Assembly (NCBI RefSeq): GCF_042685085.1
Contig: NZ_JBHUMM010000005.1
Span: 1-64,000, forward strand
Origin: Marinicrinis sediminis
GTDB taxonomy: Bacteria; Bacillota; Bacilli; Paenibacillales; KCTC-33676
Direction: 5' to 3'
Length of the DNA: 64,000 bases
This document shows, piece after piece, positions 1 to 8,396 of this stretch. The translations under genes were made by a program, and so were the position numbers. Under the pieces are notes generated by a model. It was not told the origin of the DNA and did not search any database. It saw only the letters and a program-made list of their open reading frames with translations. The first letter of the stretch is position 1. Each line of letters begins with the position of its first letter.

Positions 1-44
1 AAAATGTCTCCGATGACGTACCGCCAAATGCTCGCAAATGCAGC

Positions 45-74
45 ATAAAATGGACTCCGTGATTGACGGAGCCC
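45..74 (-). terminator. Rho-independent terminator of the surface-protein operon
   Basis: A 9-bp stem (GGACTCCGT at 52-60 against ACGGAGCCC at 66-74, one G-T pair) with a 5-nt loop, followed on the minus strand by ATTTTATG. It starts 30 nt after the stop codon of the surface protein, so transcription probably ends here. Confidence 0.7.
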
Positions 75-103
75 AATGAATACAGTTTTATTATTTTATC
101 TGT

Positions 104-3100
104 CTACTTGACGGGGAGCAGTTCACTAAGCCCGGCATCGACGGTCAGATTTTCTTCCCCTGCTCCGAGTGTAATGACATCACTGCAGCCACTGCCTGCA
201 TGTCCGCTCGCCAGATCAGCACCTCTATTTGCATCGGAATCCATCGCAGTATCATTTCCCTGCATGAAGCCGGTCATTTCGTAGCCGCCTGGGGCAGTGA
301 AACAAACTCGATAATTCCCTGCTCTCAAATCTTCAAACAAGTAATAGCCTGGTTTGCCATCCTTATCCGCAGTTTGCATGTCTGCAACCTTCACATAGGT
401 ACCTGTGCCATTTTCCTTGTACAACTCGACCGTTGCCCCGTTAATCCCTTTTACTTCTGGTTCGTCCTGAATGCCATTTTTATTCTCATCGACCCACACG
501 TAGTTCCCAATGCTTCCCAGCACTAAACCGGCGTCAATCGTCAAATTTTCTTCTCCAGCACCCAACGTGATCTCACCACTGCAACCTGTTCCGGTTCTTC
601 CCGCAACCAGACTTTCTGATGCATCCGCGTCTGAATCAAGCGCGGTATCGCTGCCTTGCAGCTCACCCGTAAGCGCATAGCCTGCTGGTGCCTCGAAGCA
701 AACCCTGTAATTGCCCGCTCTAAGATCATCAAACAAATAATAGCCCGGCTTGCCATCTTTATCTGTTGTTCGCATATCCGCCACTTTTACATAGGTACCT
801 GTGCTATTTTCTTTATACAACTCGACCGTTGCCCCGTTAACCCCATTTTCCTCAGTCTCGTCCTGGATACCGTTCTTGTTCGAATCAACCCATACATAAT
901 TACCCAGACTTCCAAGGAGAGGATCATTGGCAACCGTTATTTCTTTATCGGGATTAGATGCATCCAGTGTAATCACTTGCTCATTATGGACACTTAACTC
1001 ATAGCCTGCCGGTGCTTGTTCCTCTACAAGCTTGTAATCTGTGAACAATAAATGGTCAAAGGTTACTTCACCATTTGCATCCGTGGTCGCTATCTGGATC
1101 AGCTGTCCATTGGATTGGAAGTACAGCGAGAATACTGCCCCCTGGAGCACTTCCGATGGATCATCGACATCCACCTTCGTCACCGTTAAGCTTCCTACTG
1201 TCCCGCTTCCAGACCCCGATCCTCCCGACAGTTGAATCTGATAATTTTTGTTGGAATTCGTCGTGCCAGATAAGATGCCTGTTCCTCTAAAATCCACTTC
1301 ATTGCTTACTGTTTCACCGTGAGAGGCTTGAATAAAGGATTGATATTCCAGTATATACGGTTGATCAAAAGCTTGAGTAAATACGATTTCAAAGGACCGA
1401 CTTCCGTTGCCATCATCGATCATCTGCAGCGTATAGTCCGTATCCTTCACCAGCTCGTTACTGCTGTTCTTCGTCACATTTCCATGAATATCAACGTTTG
1501 TTTCATACACATGAAAAGTGTCATCCAGTAATATTTGATTGGTGCTTGGCGTATCTATGATCTTCATCCCGGCAGGCAGAGAGGATTGTCCACGATTGAT
1601 CCAAACCTCCCAATCCATTTTCAGTCCATCCTGACTGCCGTCTTTGTAAACATATTCCGTTCCGTGATTTACCGGCACAGAAGCGGTCCACGAAGCCTCT
1701 TCAGCAGCCCCGTCAAACAATTTTGCCGTATTGGCATAATTGCCGTCTACCAGCTGATTGGCTAATGTTGTCTTGTACGTCACCCAATATGGACGGTGAA
1801 TCGCATTGTCAAAGGTGATTTCAAAGCCCGGGTTCCCTAGTCCATCGTTTATTGTGTCGTTTAATGTGAAGCCGCTTGTGATCTCATTTCCTTTTTGAAC
1901 GCCATTGGCTCCGCCGGTAAGATTCATTTCATATACTTGAATAGAGCCCGGTACCCGTTCCTGCCCTTGTAAGATAAAATCTTCTACGGAAGCATTCGAA
2001 TAAGCATTCAGATTGTAGTTTAATCCGATATCCCATGTTATTTCCTTGGTAACGGCGTTATACGAACCATACTTGAATCCGTTATTTTGGGTGTATCCGT
2101 CTGGATTGAAGACAGCTTGAATCGTTTTGGTTGTTTGCGCTATGCTGCTTTCTTCCCATGCTATTTCCGCTCGATTGCTGAAGCCTTGACCCGAATGATT
2201 TCGTGCTTCCGGATCAAAAGACGTGGTGTAAGTGATCGAGTGCATATTTGAAATCGTGTTTAAAAATGTAATCTCGAAACCGCCGTACACATGATCCGTT
2301 ACCGTATAGTCCGCACCAACCGTGAGTGGATGATTTCCTTCATCTGTAATCGATAGCGATCCTGGGACCAACGCCATTCCGGCATTAGGATACGTATCTG
2401 TGATGACTACATTCTCCATGCTATAGTCATCACGGTTAAATGTCAGGTTCCAATTCGCTGTTTTATTGGCATAGTCAATGGATTGATTGCTTTTTTCCAG
2501 TATGCCTTGTCTGATATTGCGGTTAGCAGATTTTGTTATGGCTTCGCTCGTCATCGTGACTTCATTTGTCATTTGCTGATCGTCATATACTTTATCCGTC
2601 ATCTTTGTTTGGTACACGATCTTATATGGTTTTTGGACAGCTTGGTTAAACTGGAAGATGAAGCCGTCTCCTGTGCCGTATTCGGTGATCGTGTATTGTG
2701 AAGCATTGACTAAGGATTGACCGGTTTCATTTCCGTTGCCTGGATCTAATGTTACTTCATATACCTCAAACGAAGGCACTAGCAGATCCACCGCTAACCC
2801 TTGCGAAGTAGAGAAGGTATCCTCTAGCTTTGCATCCGTCTGACTAATAGACTTGGAATTATAATTGTATTGTATTTCCCATTCGACCGTTTGGGTGCTG
2901 CGTTCATAGCCGCTGCTCCGCTTATTCAACGGTTCTCCACGACTGATCGACACGCTGCTGGTTGCATTCCTTTGAATACCGCCATCTGCCGTAATCGTTG
3001 CCGTATTGGAGAATAGCCTGTTTCCGTCCCAGTCCGCGGTAATATCGCTCGTAAACTTCACCCGATAGGCTTTATCGATTTTGCCAAGACTCAAGTCGAG

Positions 3101-3943
3101 CGCACTGCTTGTGGAATGATCCGTGTATGCACCAGCATTCACCAGCGCACCTTGTGTCACGGTTCCATCCAGTTCAACATGTAATTCATAGATTTCAATA
3201 GAACCTGTATCGAGCTCCAGGCCGCTTTCTAGTACATCACTCAGATTCGCGTTCTGGATAACGTCCAGCCTTTTGTTCACATCTATGGTCCAGACTATCT
3301 CTGTTCCATTGTATCCACTATTCGGCACTCCGCTTTTCTCAATCAAACTGCCGCTCTCCGGCTTGAGCTTGATTGGGATTATTTTGCCTACACCTGCTAT
3401 GTCCGGAAATACAAGATTTCTATCTGTGCTCCCTGTAAGATCTTCCCTGATGACACTCCAAACCTTCAACTCGCCGCCAATGTTTGATAAAATTTCAATA
3501 TTATGATTGAATGTCATCATAACAAGGTTGTTGCTTTTCAAAACGGTAAATGTACCTACATCTCCGTTAGGAGTAGACAAAGGCAACGGCGAAATATCGT
3601 TATATAATTCAAATTCCGAAGGCAATGTAAACTCAAACGTATCTCCGGCTGTCGCGCCATGACCATTTGGAAGCTCCCAATTGTAGTGCAGCACCGTTTG
3701 AGTTTCCAGCGGGTATCGATTTTCTGGATGATATACGGCATCGATGACCGTAATCTCGTCGGTTTCCGTCAATTTTACGTCCGTTAGGTTTACAGGCGCT
3801 GCCGCTGCCTCAGCTATTGGCATCCCAAATGGCACAAACATATGTATGATAAGCATACCTATCAATATAGCTGTCAATGATTGCTGCCACATTTGTCTGT
3901 TTCCTTGTTTCTGGCGTCTGCGTTCATCCATTCTGTTCATCAT
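104..3943 (-). CDS. Cna/SpaA/SdrD-type cell-surface adhesin without a sorting signal
   Basis: A 1279-residue exported surface protein. An N-terminal signal peptide is visible (basic head, hydrophobic stretch around residues 21-45, AEAAAA). It is followed by about five collagen-adhesin-type domains of about 130 residues, each with a W-x-[IV/L] strand and a closing 'PYxxxYxT' strand, then a Gly/Ser linker, one SpaA/Cna-B domain (about residues 925-1015; VTKVD and EEQAPAGYE hint at an isopeptide bond), and two near-identical SdrD-B domains (SLGNYVWVD / SIGNYVWVD, NGIQDE). It ends in AGLSELLPVK with no LPxTG motif, membrane segment or basic tail, although the gene is coupled to a sortase by an ATGA overlap. 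Of two adjacent ATG codons the first (3943) overlaps the sortase stop. The ligand is unknown. Confidence 0.85.
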   Translation of the reverse strand: MMNRMDERRRQKQGNRQMWQQSLTAILIGMLIIHMFVPFGMPIAEAAAAPVNLTDVKLTETDEITVIDAVYHPENRYPLETQTVLHYNWELPNGHGATAGDTFEFTLPSEFELYNDISPLPLSTPNGDVGTFTVLKSNNLVMMTFNHNIEILSNIGGELKVWSVIREDLTGSTDRNLVFPDIAGVGKIIPIKLKPESGSLIEKSGVPNSGYNGTEIVWTIDVNKRLDVIQNANLSDVLESGLELDTGSIEIYELHVELDGTVTQGALVNAGAYTDHSTSSALDLSLGKIDKAYRVKFTSDITADWDGNRLFSNTATITADGGIQRNATSSVSISRGEPLNKRSSGYERSTQTVEWEIQYNYNSKSISQTDAKLEDTFSTSQGLAVDLLVPSFEVYEVTLDPGNGNETGQSLVNASQYTITEYGTGDGFIFQFNQAVQKPYKIVYQTKMTDKVYDDQQMTNEVTMTSEAITKSANRNIRQGILEKSNQSIDYANKTANWNLTFNRDDYSMENVVITDTYPNAGMALVPGSLSITDEGNHPLTVGADYTVTDHVYGGFEITFLNTISNMHSITYTTSFDPEARNHSGQGFSNRAEIAWEESSIAQTTKTIQAVFNPDGYTQNNGFKYGSYNAVTKEITWDIGLNYNLNAYSNASVEDFILQGQERVPGSIQVYEMNLTGGANGVQKGNEITSGFTLNDTINDGLGNPGFEITFDNAIHRPYWVTYKTTLANQLVDGNYANTAKLFDGAAEEASWTASVPVNHGTEYVYKDGSQDGLKMDWEVWINRGQSSLPAGMKIIDTPSTNQILLDDTFHVYETNVDIHGNVTKNSSNELVKDTDYTLQMIDDGNGSRSFEIVFTQAFDQPYILEYQSFIQASHGETVSNEVDFRGTGILSGTTNSNKNYQIQLSGGSGSGSGTVGSLTVTKVDVDDPSEVLQGAVFSLYFQSNGQLIQIATTDANGEVTFDHLLFTDYKLVEEQAPAGYELSVHNEQVITLDASNPDKEITVANDPLLGSLGNYVWVDSNKNGIQDETEENGVNGATVELYKENSTGTYVKVADMRTTDKDGKPGYYLFDDLRAGNYRVCFEAPAGYALTGELQGSDTALDSDADASESLVAGRTGTGCSGEITLGAGEENLTIDAGLVLGSIGNYVWVDENKNGIQDEPEVKGINGATVELYKENGTGTYVKVADMQTADKDGKPGYYLFEDLRAGNYRVCFTAPGGYEMTGFMQGNDTAMDSDANRGADLASGHAGSGCSDVITLGAGEENLTVDAGLSELLPVK

Positions 3944-4761
3944 ACATCACTCTCTCTTCCTTCTTCCATTCTAATCATGTCTTTGTTTTCTTTGTTTCCC
4001 TTGTTTTCGTTTAACTCATGGATGCTGGATACGTGTACCAATGATGCCTTCACAATCAGTCTGTGGGTGGGGTTTTTCATCGGCTCACACGTAATTAACG
4101 TCAATTCCTGTTTGCCTGGATCTTGATCTAGGACATGAAGACCGTCAGGTTCCACCAGGAAAGTAGATTCCACTTCATACATGTAGTCCTCATCCATCGT
4201 CTCCAGCGTGATCCGATCCCCTTGCATCAGTTCATCCAAACGGCTGAATTGTTCACCATGCGTCCAGCTTCGATGTCCTGCCAGAACAAAATTCCCGTGT
4301 TCGCCTGGCTGAACATCCGGCAGTACGGACCCTACCCCTAACTGAAGCGTCTTCTTCGTTGCACCTTCCAGAACCGGTTCCAGCAAGTCAATGGCCTCAA
4401 TCGAAATCTTGCCGATCAACGCTTGTCCTTCGAATGCCAGAAGCTCATTGCGCTTTCCTGCATCCTCTTCTGCCTCCTCCTCTGTTCGCCCTTCTAATAC
4501 ACTTGCCAAGTTTCTGATCACTGCCGCATCATACGATGGATCAGGAACAGGGGCCTGAGCTGACTTAACGTTCGCATTTCGTACTTCATCCCAATTCGCC
4601 AGCAGTGCTTGTTGCTGCCTTTCTTGCATATATTGATTCCACCACGGATACAAGATGAGCACGACGCCTGCGGCAAACAGCATCAACCCCATGAATTTCC
4701 GGATTGTAATCGGAACGCGGCTCTTCGTATCACGATTAGATGTCCAAGGAAACCTCTTCAA
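3940..4761 (-). CDS. srtD: Class D-like sortase
   Basis: Membrane-anchored cysteine transpeptidase that would attach or process surface proteins. One N-terminal membrane segment (FMGLMLFAAGVVLILYPWW) is followed by a variable linker and a sortase domain with catalytic His in LAGHRSWT, Cys in LITCEP and Arg in THRLIV. I place the start at TTG 4761: the AAGGAGG box ends about 11 nt upstream of it, whereas the GTG at 4773 lies against the box. The gene stop overlaps the start of the adhesin by ATGA, so the two are translationally coupled. The C-terminus carries an unusual charged tail (NENKGNKENKDM). The family is clear; class D versus a related class is less certain. Confidence 0.88.
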   Translation of the reverse strand: MKRFPWTSNRDTKSRVPITIRKFMGLMLFAAGVVLILYPWWNQYMQERQQQALLANWDEVRNANVKSAQAPVPDPSYDAAVIRNLASVLEGRTEEEAEEDAGKRNELLAFEGQALIGKISIEAIDLLEPVLEGATKKTLQLGVGSVLPDVQPGEHGNFVLAGHRSWTHGEQFSRLDELMQGDRITLETMDEDYMYEVESTFLVEPDGLHVLDQDPGKQELTLITCEPMKNPTHRLIVKASLVHVSSIHELNENKGNKENKDMIRMEEGRESDV

Positions 4762-4839
4762 TGTCTTGCACACCTCCTTGCAACAAATGATTATCTATGC
4801 AGCTTCTTGTTGAAATTTGCAAAATACAGCATCTTGATC

Positions 4840-4874
4840 AGTATACTGGAGTGCGCTGACCAACCACTGACCAA
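4840..4874 (-). promoter_or_regulatory. Putative SARP-type direct repeats and -10 element of the sortase operon
   Basis: On the minus strand TTGGTCAG occurs twice with an 11-bp period (plus-strand CTGACCAA at 4867-4874 and 4856-4863). A TATACT hexamer (4840-4845) follows after 10 bp, and no normal -35 box lies at 16-18 bp. Direct repeats with an 11-bp period just upstream of the -10 are the known arrangement for SARP/OmpR-winged-helix activators. The next gene upstream encodes such a regulator. The link is inferred. Confidence 0.5.
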
Positions 4875-4884
4875 TACAAATACG

Positions 4885-4946
4885 AAAAAAAAAAAAGACG
4901 TGACTGGTTGCGCCGCCGCTACATTCCGGCTTCCAGTACACGTCTT
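4885..4946 (-). terminator. Terminator after the SARP-like response regulator
   Basis: Arms AAGACGTGACTGG (4895-4907) and CCAGTACACGTCTT (4933-4946) pair with one bulge around a 25-nt loop, with a run of more than ten T on the minus strand. It separates the regulator from the sortase operon, which must therefore have its own promoter. Confidence 0.8.
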
Positions 4947-4994
4947 ATACGAATGGTCAGAGATTGCTTGTAGCGGACCGGCATCGTACCGCCC

Positions 4995-6155
4995 CTATTC
5001 CCGATGGCTGCTTGTCCAGTCCTCATACCATTTCATCATCTCAGGGTCTGGCACAGCATCCATTTCTTGCTCCAAAACACTTGCCATATGTAAAAACTGC
5101 GAGACAGCCGATCTCCGGTCATTCATGTCGACATAAATGCGGATCATCGCCCAGTGCGCCTGCTCCAGCATAGGATCCAACCTCACCATTCGGGCATATA
5201 CGGCTAGTGCAACGAGGGGTTGTCCTTCTTGTACATAATAAGCTGCCAATTGATGGGCCTGGTGCTGCCACATCATCTTCAGTCGCTGGCGTTCCGATTC
5301 CGCCCAGAGAAATCCGTCTTCTCCGAAGTAATCTCCCTCATATGCTTCAAACAGGCGTTGATAATCCTCCACAGTATGTTCGGATATGATTGGCAATGCT
5401 GTCAGTTCTGCCTCCCATTGCTCCGCGTCCAAAGCCATATGATTCATTTCCAGCATATAGCCATACTGCACATAGCTTATGACACATGCATCCTGTAAGC
5501 CATGCTCCTTCAAAAGGCTGCGAATCCGGTAAATACTCGTTTGCAAATTAACGAGACCGGCCTTCTCTTCCACCTCCGGCCACAGCAATTCAATGAGCGT
5601 ATCCCTGCTGATTACTTGCCCCCTGCAATGAAGCAAATAAGCAAACAGCTCTTTAATTTTCATGGTTCGCCACTTTAGTTGTATTAGCTCTTGCCGTGCA
5701 TTGACCAGTTGCAAACTTCCCAAGCATTTCATGCAAATTACGATTGGGGTGTCTACTTCGGACAGAGCAACGTGGGGCTGCAGAGCCAATCGTTGCGCAA
5801 TGCGCTCGCGGATACGTTCCATCGTTACATTTAACCGCTCCATAGAGACCGGTTTCAGCAGATAATCCAACGCGTACAAGCGAAAGGCTTCCACTGCGTA
5901 ATGATCATAGGCGGTAACAAATACGACCTCTGTATCCGCCGAGATTTCCTTTATTTCCGCAGCAACATCCAGTCCGCTGACTTCCGGCATTTGAATATCC
6001 AACAATACCACATCAGGGCGCAGATTTGCCATTTCTTTTAACGCTTCAGCAGCATGGATATACGAATGAATACCTTCAATTTTATTCACACCGCTTAGCA
6101 ACTGTTCCATTCTGAGCAACGCCAATCTCTCATCATCGATGATCATGACTCTCAT
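4995..6155 (-). CDS. Response regulator with SARP-like output (receiver + winged helix + BTAD)
   Basis: A 386-residue transcription factor. Residues 1-115 are a CheY-like receiver with acidic pocket D7-D8, probable phospho-acceptor D53 (LLDIQMPE), T81 and K101 (LLKPV). Residues about 150-245 are an OmpR-type winged helix (KELFAYLLHCRGQVISRDTL) and residues about 255-380 are a helical BTAD/TPR-like region, the arrangement of SARP-family activators. No histidine kinase gene lies next to it in this window. A terminator closes it and the sortase/adhesin operon follows in the same direction with SARP-style repeats at its promoter, so control of that operon is likely but not shown. Confidence 0.85.
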   Translation of the reverse strand: MRVMIIDDERLALLRMEQLLSGVNKIEGIHSYIHAAEALKEMANLRPDVVLLDIQMPEVSGLDVAAEIKEISADTEVVFVTAYDHYAVEAFRLYALDYLLKPVSMERLNVTMERIRERIAQRLALQPHVALSEVDTPIVICMKCLGSLQLVNARQELIQLKWRTMKIKELFAYLLHCRGQVISRDTLIELLWPEVEEKAGLVNLQTSIYRIRSLLKEHGLQDACVISYVQYGYMLEMNHMALDAEQWEAELTALPIISEHTVEDYQRLFEAYEGDYFGEDGFLWAESERQRLKMMWQHQAHQLAAYYVQEGQPLVALAVYARMVRLDPMLEQAHWAMIRIYVDMNDRRSAVSQFLHMASVLEQEMDAVPDPEMMKWYEDWTSSHRE

Positions 6156-6286
6156 CTACTTCACCCGCTTCTATATTCCAATAACATTTCTACAGGCATT
6201 CTCCCTGTTCAGCTTAATTTTGTCAATGAAATCCTGGTGTAAAAAACAGAAACATTCTCTCCAACATGGTGGCATCTCCATTAGCA

Positions 6287-6330
6287 ACAAAAAAGACCTT
6301 GAATGGTTCAATGATAAACCAGTCAAGGTC
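6287..6330 (-). terminator. Terminator of the ACP-to-deacetylase operon
   Basis: GACCTTGA (6295-6302) pairs with TCAAGGTC (6323-6330), with an inner TGGTT/AACCA stem, and is followed on the minus strand by six T. It lies 15 nt after the deacetylase stop. The rest of 6156-6344 holds no gene. Confidence 0.85.
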
Positions 6331-6344
6331 AAAACGATTCCTAC

Positions 6345-7328
6345 TTATCTCCACTGCAAAATTTGACGTGTCCAGCGGTTAGGGGGGGCATCGCCCTGCA
6401 TCGGGAAATCCACCGTGTCCAGTCGGTTCAGCGTATACGCGTGGCTGGGGGTAAGGGTGGAGAGGCCGACCTGTGTCGTCAGGGCCATCTGGAAGCGATG
6501 CTTGCGTAACAGCTCGATCATGGACGCATTGTAACCGCCATACGGGTAGCACATCACCCAGGAAGAGCGGCTCACACCCACTTCCTGCAAAAAGGCCATC
6601 GTGCCCGCCACTTCCTTCTCCTGTTCCTCTACAGACAGTGCATCCAGCCAGCAGTGCTGATCGCCGTGCCCGCCAATATACATGCCGTTTCTGGCCATAC
6701 ATCTGATCTGATCCATGCTCATATACAGCTCGGTGGCCAGGATGGATTCATCGGTCGAGACATATCGCTGGAACAGTTCATCTACGATCGGCTCCCTCAC
6801 CTGAACGGGCAGCTCTTTTTGCAGCATTCGCTTCAGGAAAATGACTTCCTTGCTGTCCAGTCGATTGGCCACCGCCAAACGCCGGACATAGGATGCGTTA
6901 CTGTCCAGCGCATAGTTCTCCCGATGTTGATCCAGCAGGTCAAACAGATCGCGGATGACTGGTTCCAGGCGAGTAGCCGATTCCAAAATAAAATGAATCT
7001 TGTTCACCTGCAGCACTTTCTTTTCGCGAATCGGCTTCGCAGCCGGGAAGAAGCTGCCCTGAATGCCGCGCTCATGCAACAGAGGAAACACATTTGTATA
7101 ATGGTCCAAATAACCGTCATCGAAGGTCAGCAGGAGCGCGCGAGCTGGCAGATCCTGCCCGGAATTGAGGGCAGCGATACACGCCTCCATGGTCACAAAC
7201 GTATAATAACGGGCAAAATAGTCCAGCTGTGCTCTGAACTGGGAAGTGAGCAGTCCCTTAATACCCGGGTACCGCATATAGGGCAGGTCTCGCACATAGT
7301 GATACATCACAATGGTCAGTGTCTGCAT
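6345..7328 (-). CDS. Polysaccharide deacetylase family protein
   Basis: A 327-residue NodB-homology (carbohydrate esterase 4) protein, probably removing acetyl groups from an amino sugar. Visible motifs are LTFDDGYLDHY (catalytic Asp-Asp pair) and GGHGDQHCWLDAL (His-x3-His-like metal site); a late MCYPYGGYN motif matches the family. No signal peptide is seen, so it may act in the cytoplasm on a precursor. It is the last gene of the ACP operon, 6 nt after the acetyltransferase, with an AGGTGA box 6 nt before ATG. The substrate is unknown; the context suggests a surface-glycan building block. Confidence 0.85.
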   Translation of the reverse strand: MQTLTIVMYHYVRDLPYMRYPGIKGLLTSQFRAQLDYFARYYTFVTMEACIAALNSGQDLPARALLLTFDDGYLDHYTNVFPLLHERGIQGSFFPAAKPIREKKVLQVNKIHFILESATRLEPVIRDLFDLLDQHRENYALDSNASYVRRLAVANRLDSKEVIFLKRMLQKELPVQVREPIVDELFQRYVSTDESILATELYMSMDQIRCMARNGMYIGGHGDQHCWLDALSVEEQEKEVAGTMAFLQEVGVSRSSWVMCYPYGGYNASMIELLRKHRFQMALTTQVGLSTLTPSHAYTLNRLDTVDFPMQGDAPPNRWTRQILQWR

Positions 7329-7334
7329 CCCGTC

Positions 7335-8381
7335 TCACCTGCCGATCTGATTGGGACGATCCTGATCAGAATCACCCTTGAAGAGGTAATAGGGTCTGTC
7401 TGAGGATTGTTTATAGGCGAATTCAAGTTCAACATTCTCTTGACTGAACGGTTCGAAGTAATTGGGAATGATGACCGAACGATCTCCATCCCGCTTCTGA
7501 AAACCAGCTTGCCTGATGATCTGCTCTTGCATGCCGTGCTGATAGAAATCTACATATTCCGCTCCGCTATCCAGCAAGAGTTGCTGCAAGCAGGGGCCGA
7601 GTCCGATCCACGCTTCCTCCCTGCCGATATAGTCCACAATCCGAATCGCCCGACTGGTCTGATGCTTTGCGGTTCGCATCACAATAAAGCCTTGAGGGGC
7701 TTCTTCCCTCACAATGGCATACGTATCATACCGATAGGAAGGATGGCGAAAATAGCGCTGGCGGAAATAGGTCCTCGTCTTATGCGGTATCGCACCGGTT
7801 GTCGCGACAAGACCATGGTCCACACCGGACAGGAAGCTCGATTCCTCACAGCGGATCAATTGAACACGTTCCTGGCTCGATTCATTCTGCATACTCCTTC
7901 GATCCTCGTCGCTGATCCCGCTGGCAAGCTGGAACGAACGGAGATTCGGATGAAGCATGTAGAAATGACGAAGCTTTCCAGTCGTATAGCCCATCAGCCG
8001 ATAGATCGATCGCGCCACTTCACTGATGCCAAGCGCCGCAATCGACCTTGGATTCACCTCTGACATGAGATAGGACAAGAGCTGCATGCCAAGTCCTGCA
8101 GACCGACTGCCTTCCTTCACCTTCCAGATCGACAGCCATATATCCGGGTTCACGGTCAGGGAAGGGTCAAACTGGCTCGTCGGAATGAAGCCCAGCACGC
8201 CTTCAAGCTCTCCACTCGGCTGAACAGCAACGACAAAATGATCGTGGCCTGCCTGCTCATTCCGGTATTGCCAATCCATCAGCGCCGGATCGAGAACCAG
8301 CGGATGATCCGCCTTCCAGTGTTCGTGAATGAACCGGGTAAGCCTGCCTCGTTCTTCCAGACGGCTAAAGCGAATATCCAA
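7335..8381 (-). CDS. GNAT-fold acyltransferase
   Basis: A 348-residue protein with a GNAT acyl-CoA site early in the chain (GSRSAGLGMQLLSYLM, about residues 91-106) and a second, less conserved half that looks like a degenerate second GNAT domain. It would transfer an acetyl or longer acyl group to an amine. The start is TTG at 8381 with a GGGGG box 8 nt upstream. It sits between the AMP-ligase (15 nt upstream) and the deacetylase (6 nt downstream), so in this operon an acyl group activated on the ACP could be its donor; that is inference. Confidence 0.7.
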   Translation of the reverse strand: MDIRFSRLEERGRLTRFIHEHWKADHPLVLDPALMDWQYRNEQAGHDHFVVAVQPSGELEGVLGFIPTSQFDPSLTVNPDIWLSIWKVKEGSRSAGLGMQLLSYLMSEVNPRSIAALGISEVARSIYRLMGYTTGKLRHFYMLHPNLRSFQLASGISDEDRRSMQNESSQERVQLIRCEESSFLSGVDHGLVATTGAIPHKTRTYFRQRYFRHPSYRYDTYAIVREEAPQGFIVMRTAKHQTSRAIRIVDYIGREEAWIGLGPCLQQLLLDSGAEYVDFYQHGMQEQIIRQAGFQKRDGDRSVIIPNYFEPFSQENVELEFAYKQSSDRPYYLFKGDSDQDRPNQIGR

Positions 8382-8396
8382 TGCCTCTTCCCCCTC

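Noticed and set aside
1..103. Hidden sorting signal downstream of the adhesin stop in another frame or by read-through
   Set aside because: Translation past the TAG gives no hydrophobic segment and a terminator hairpin begins about 30 nt after the stop.
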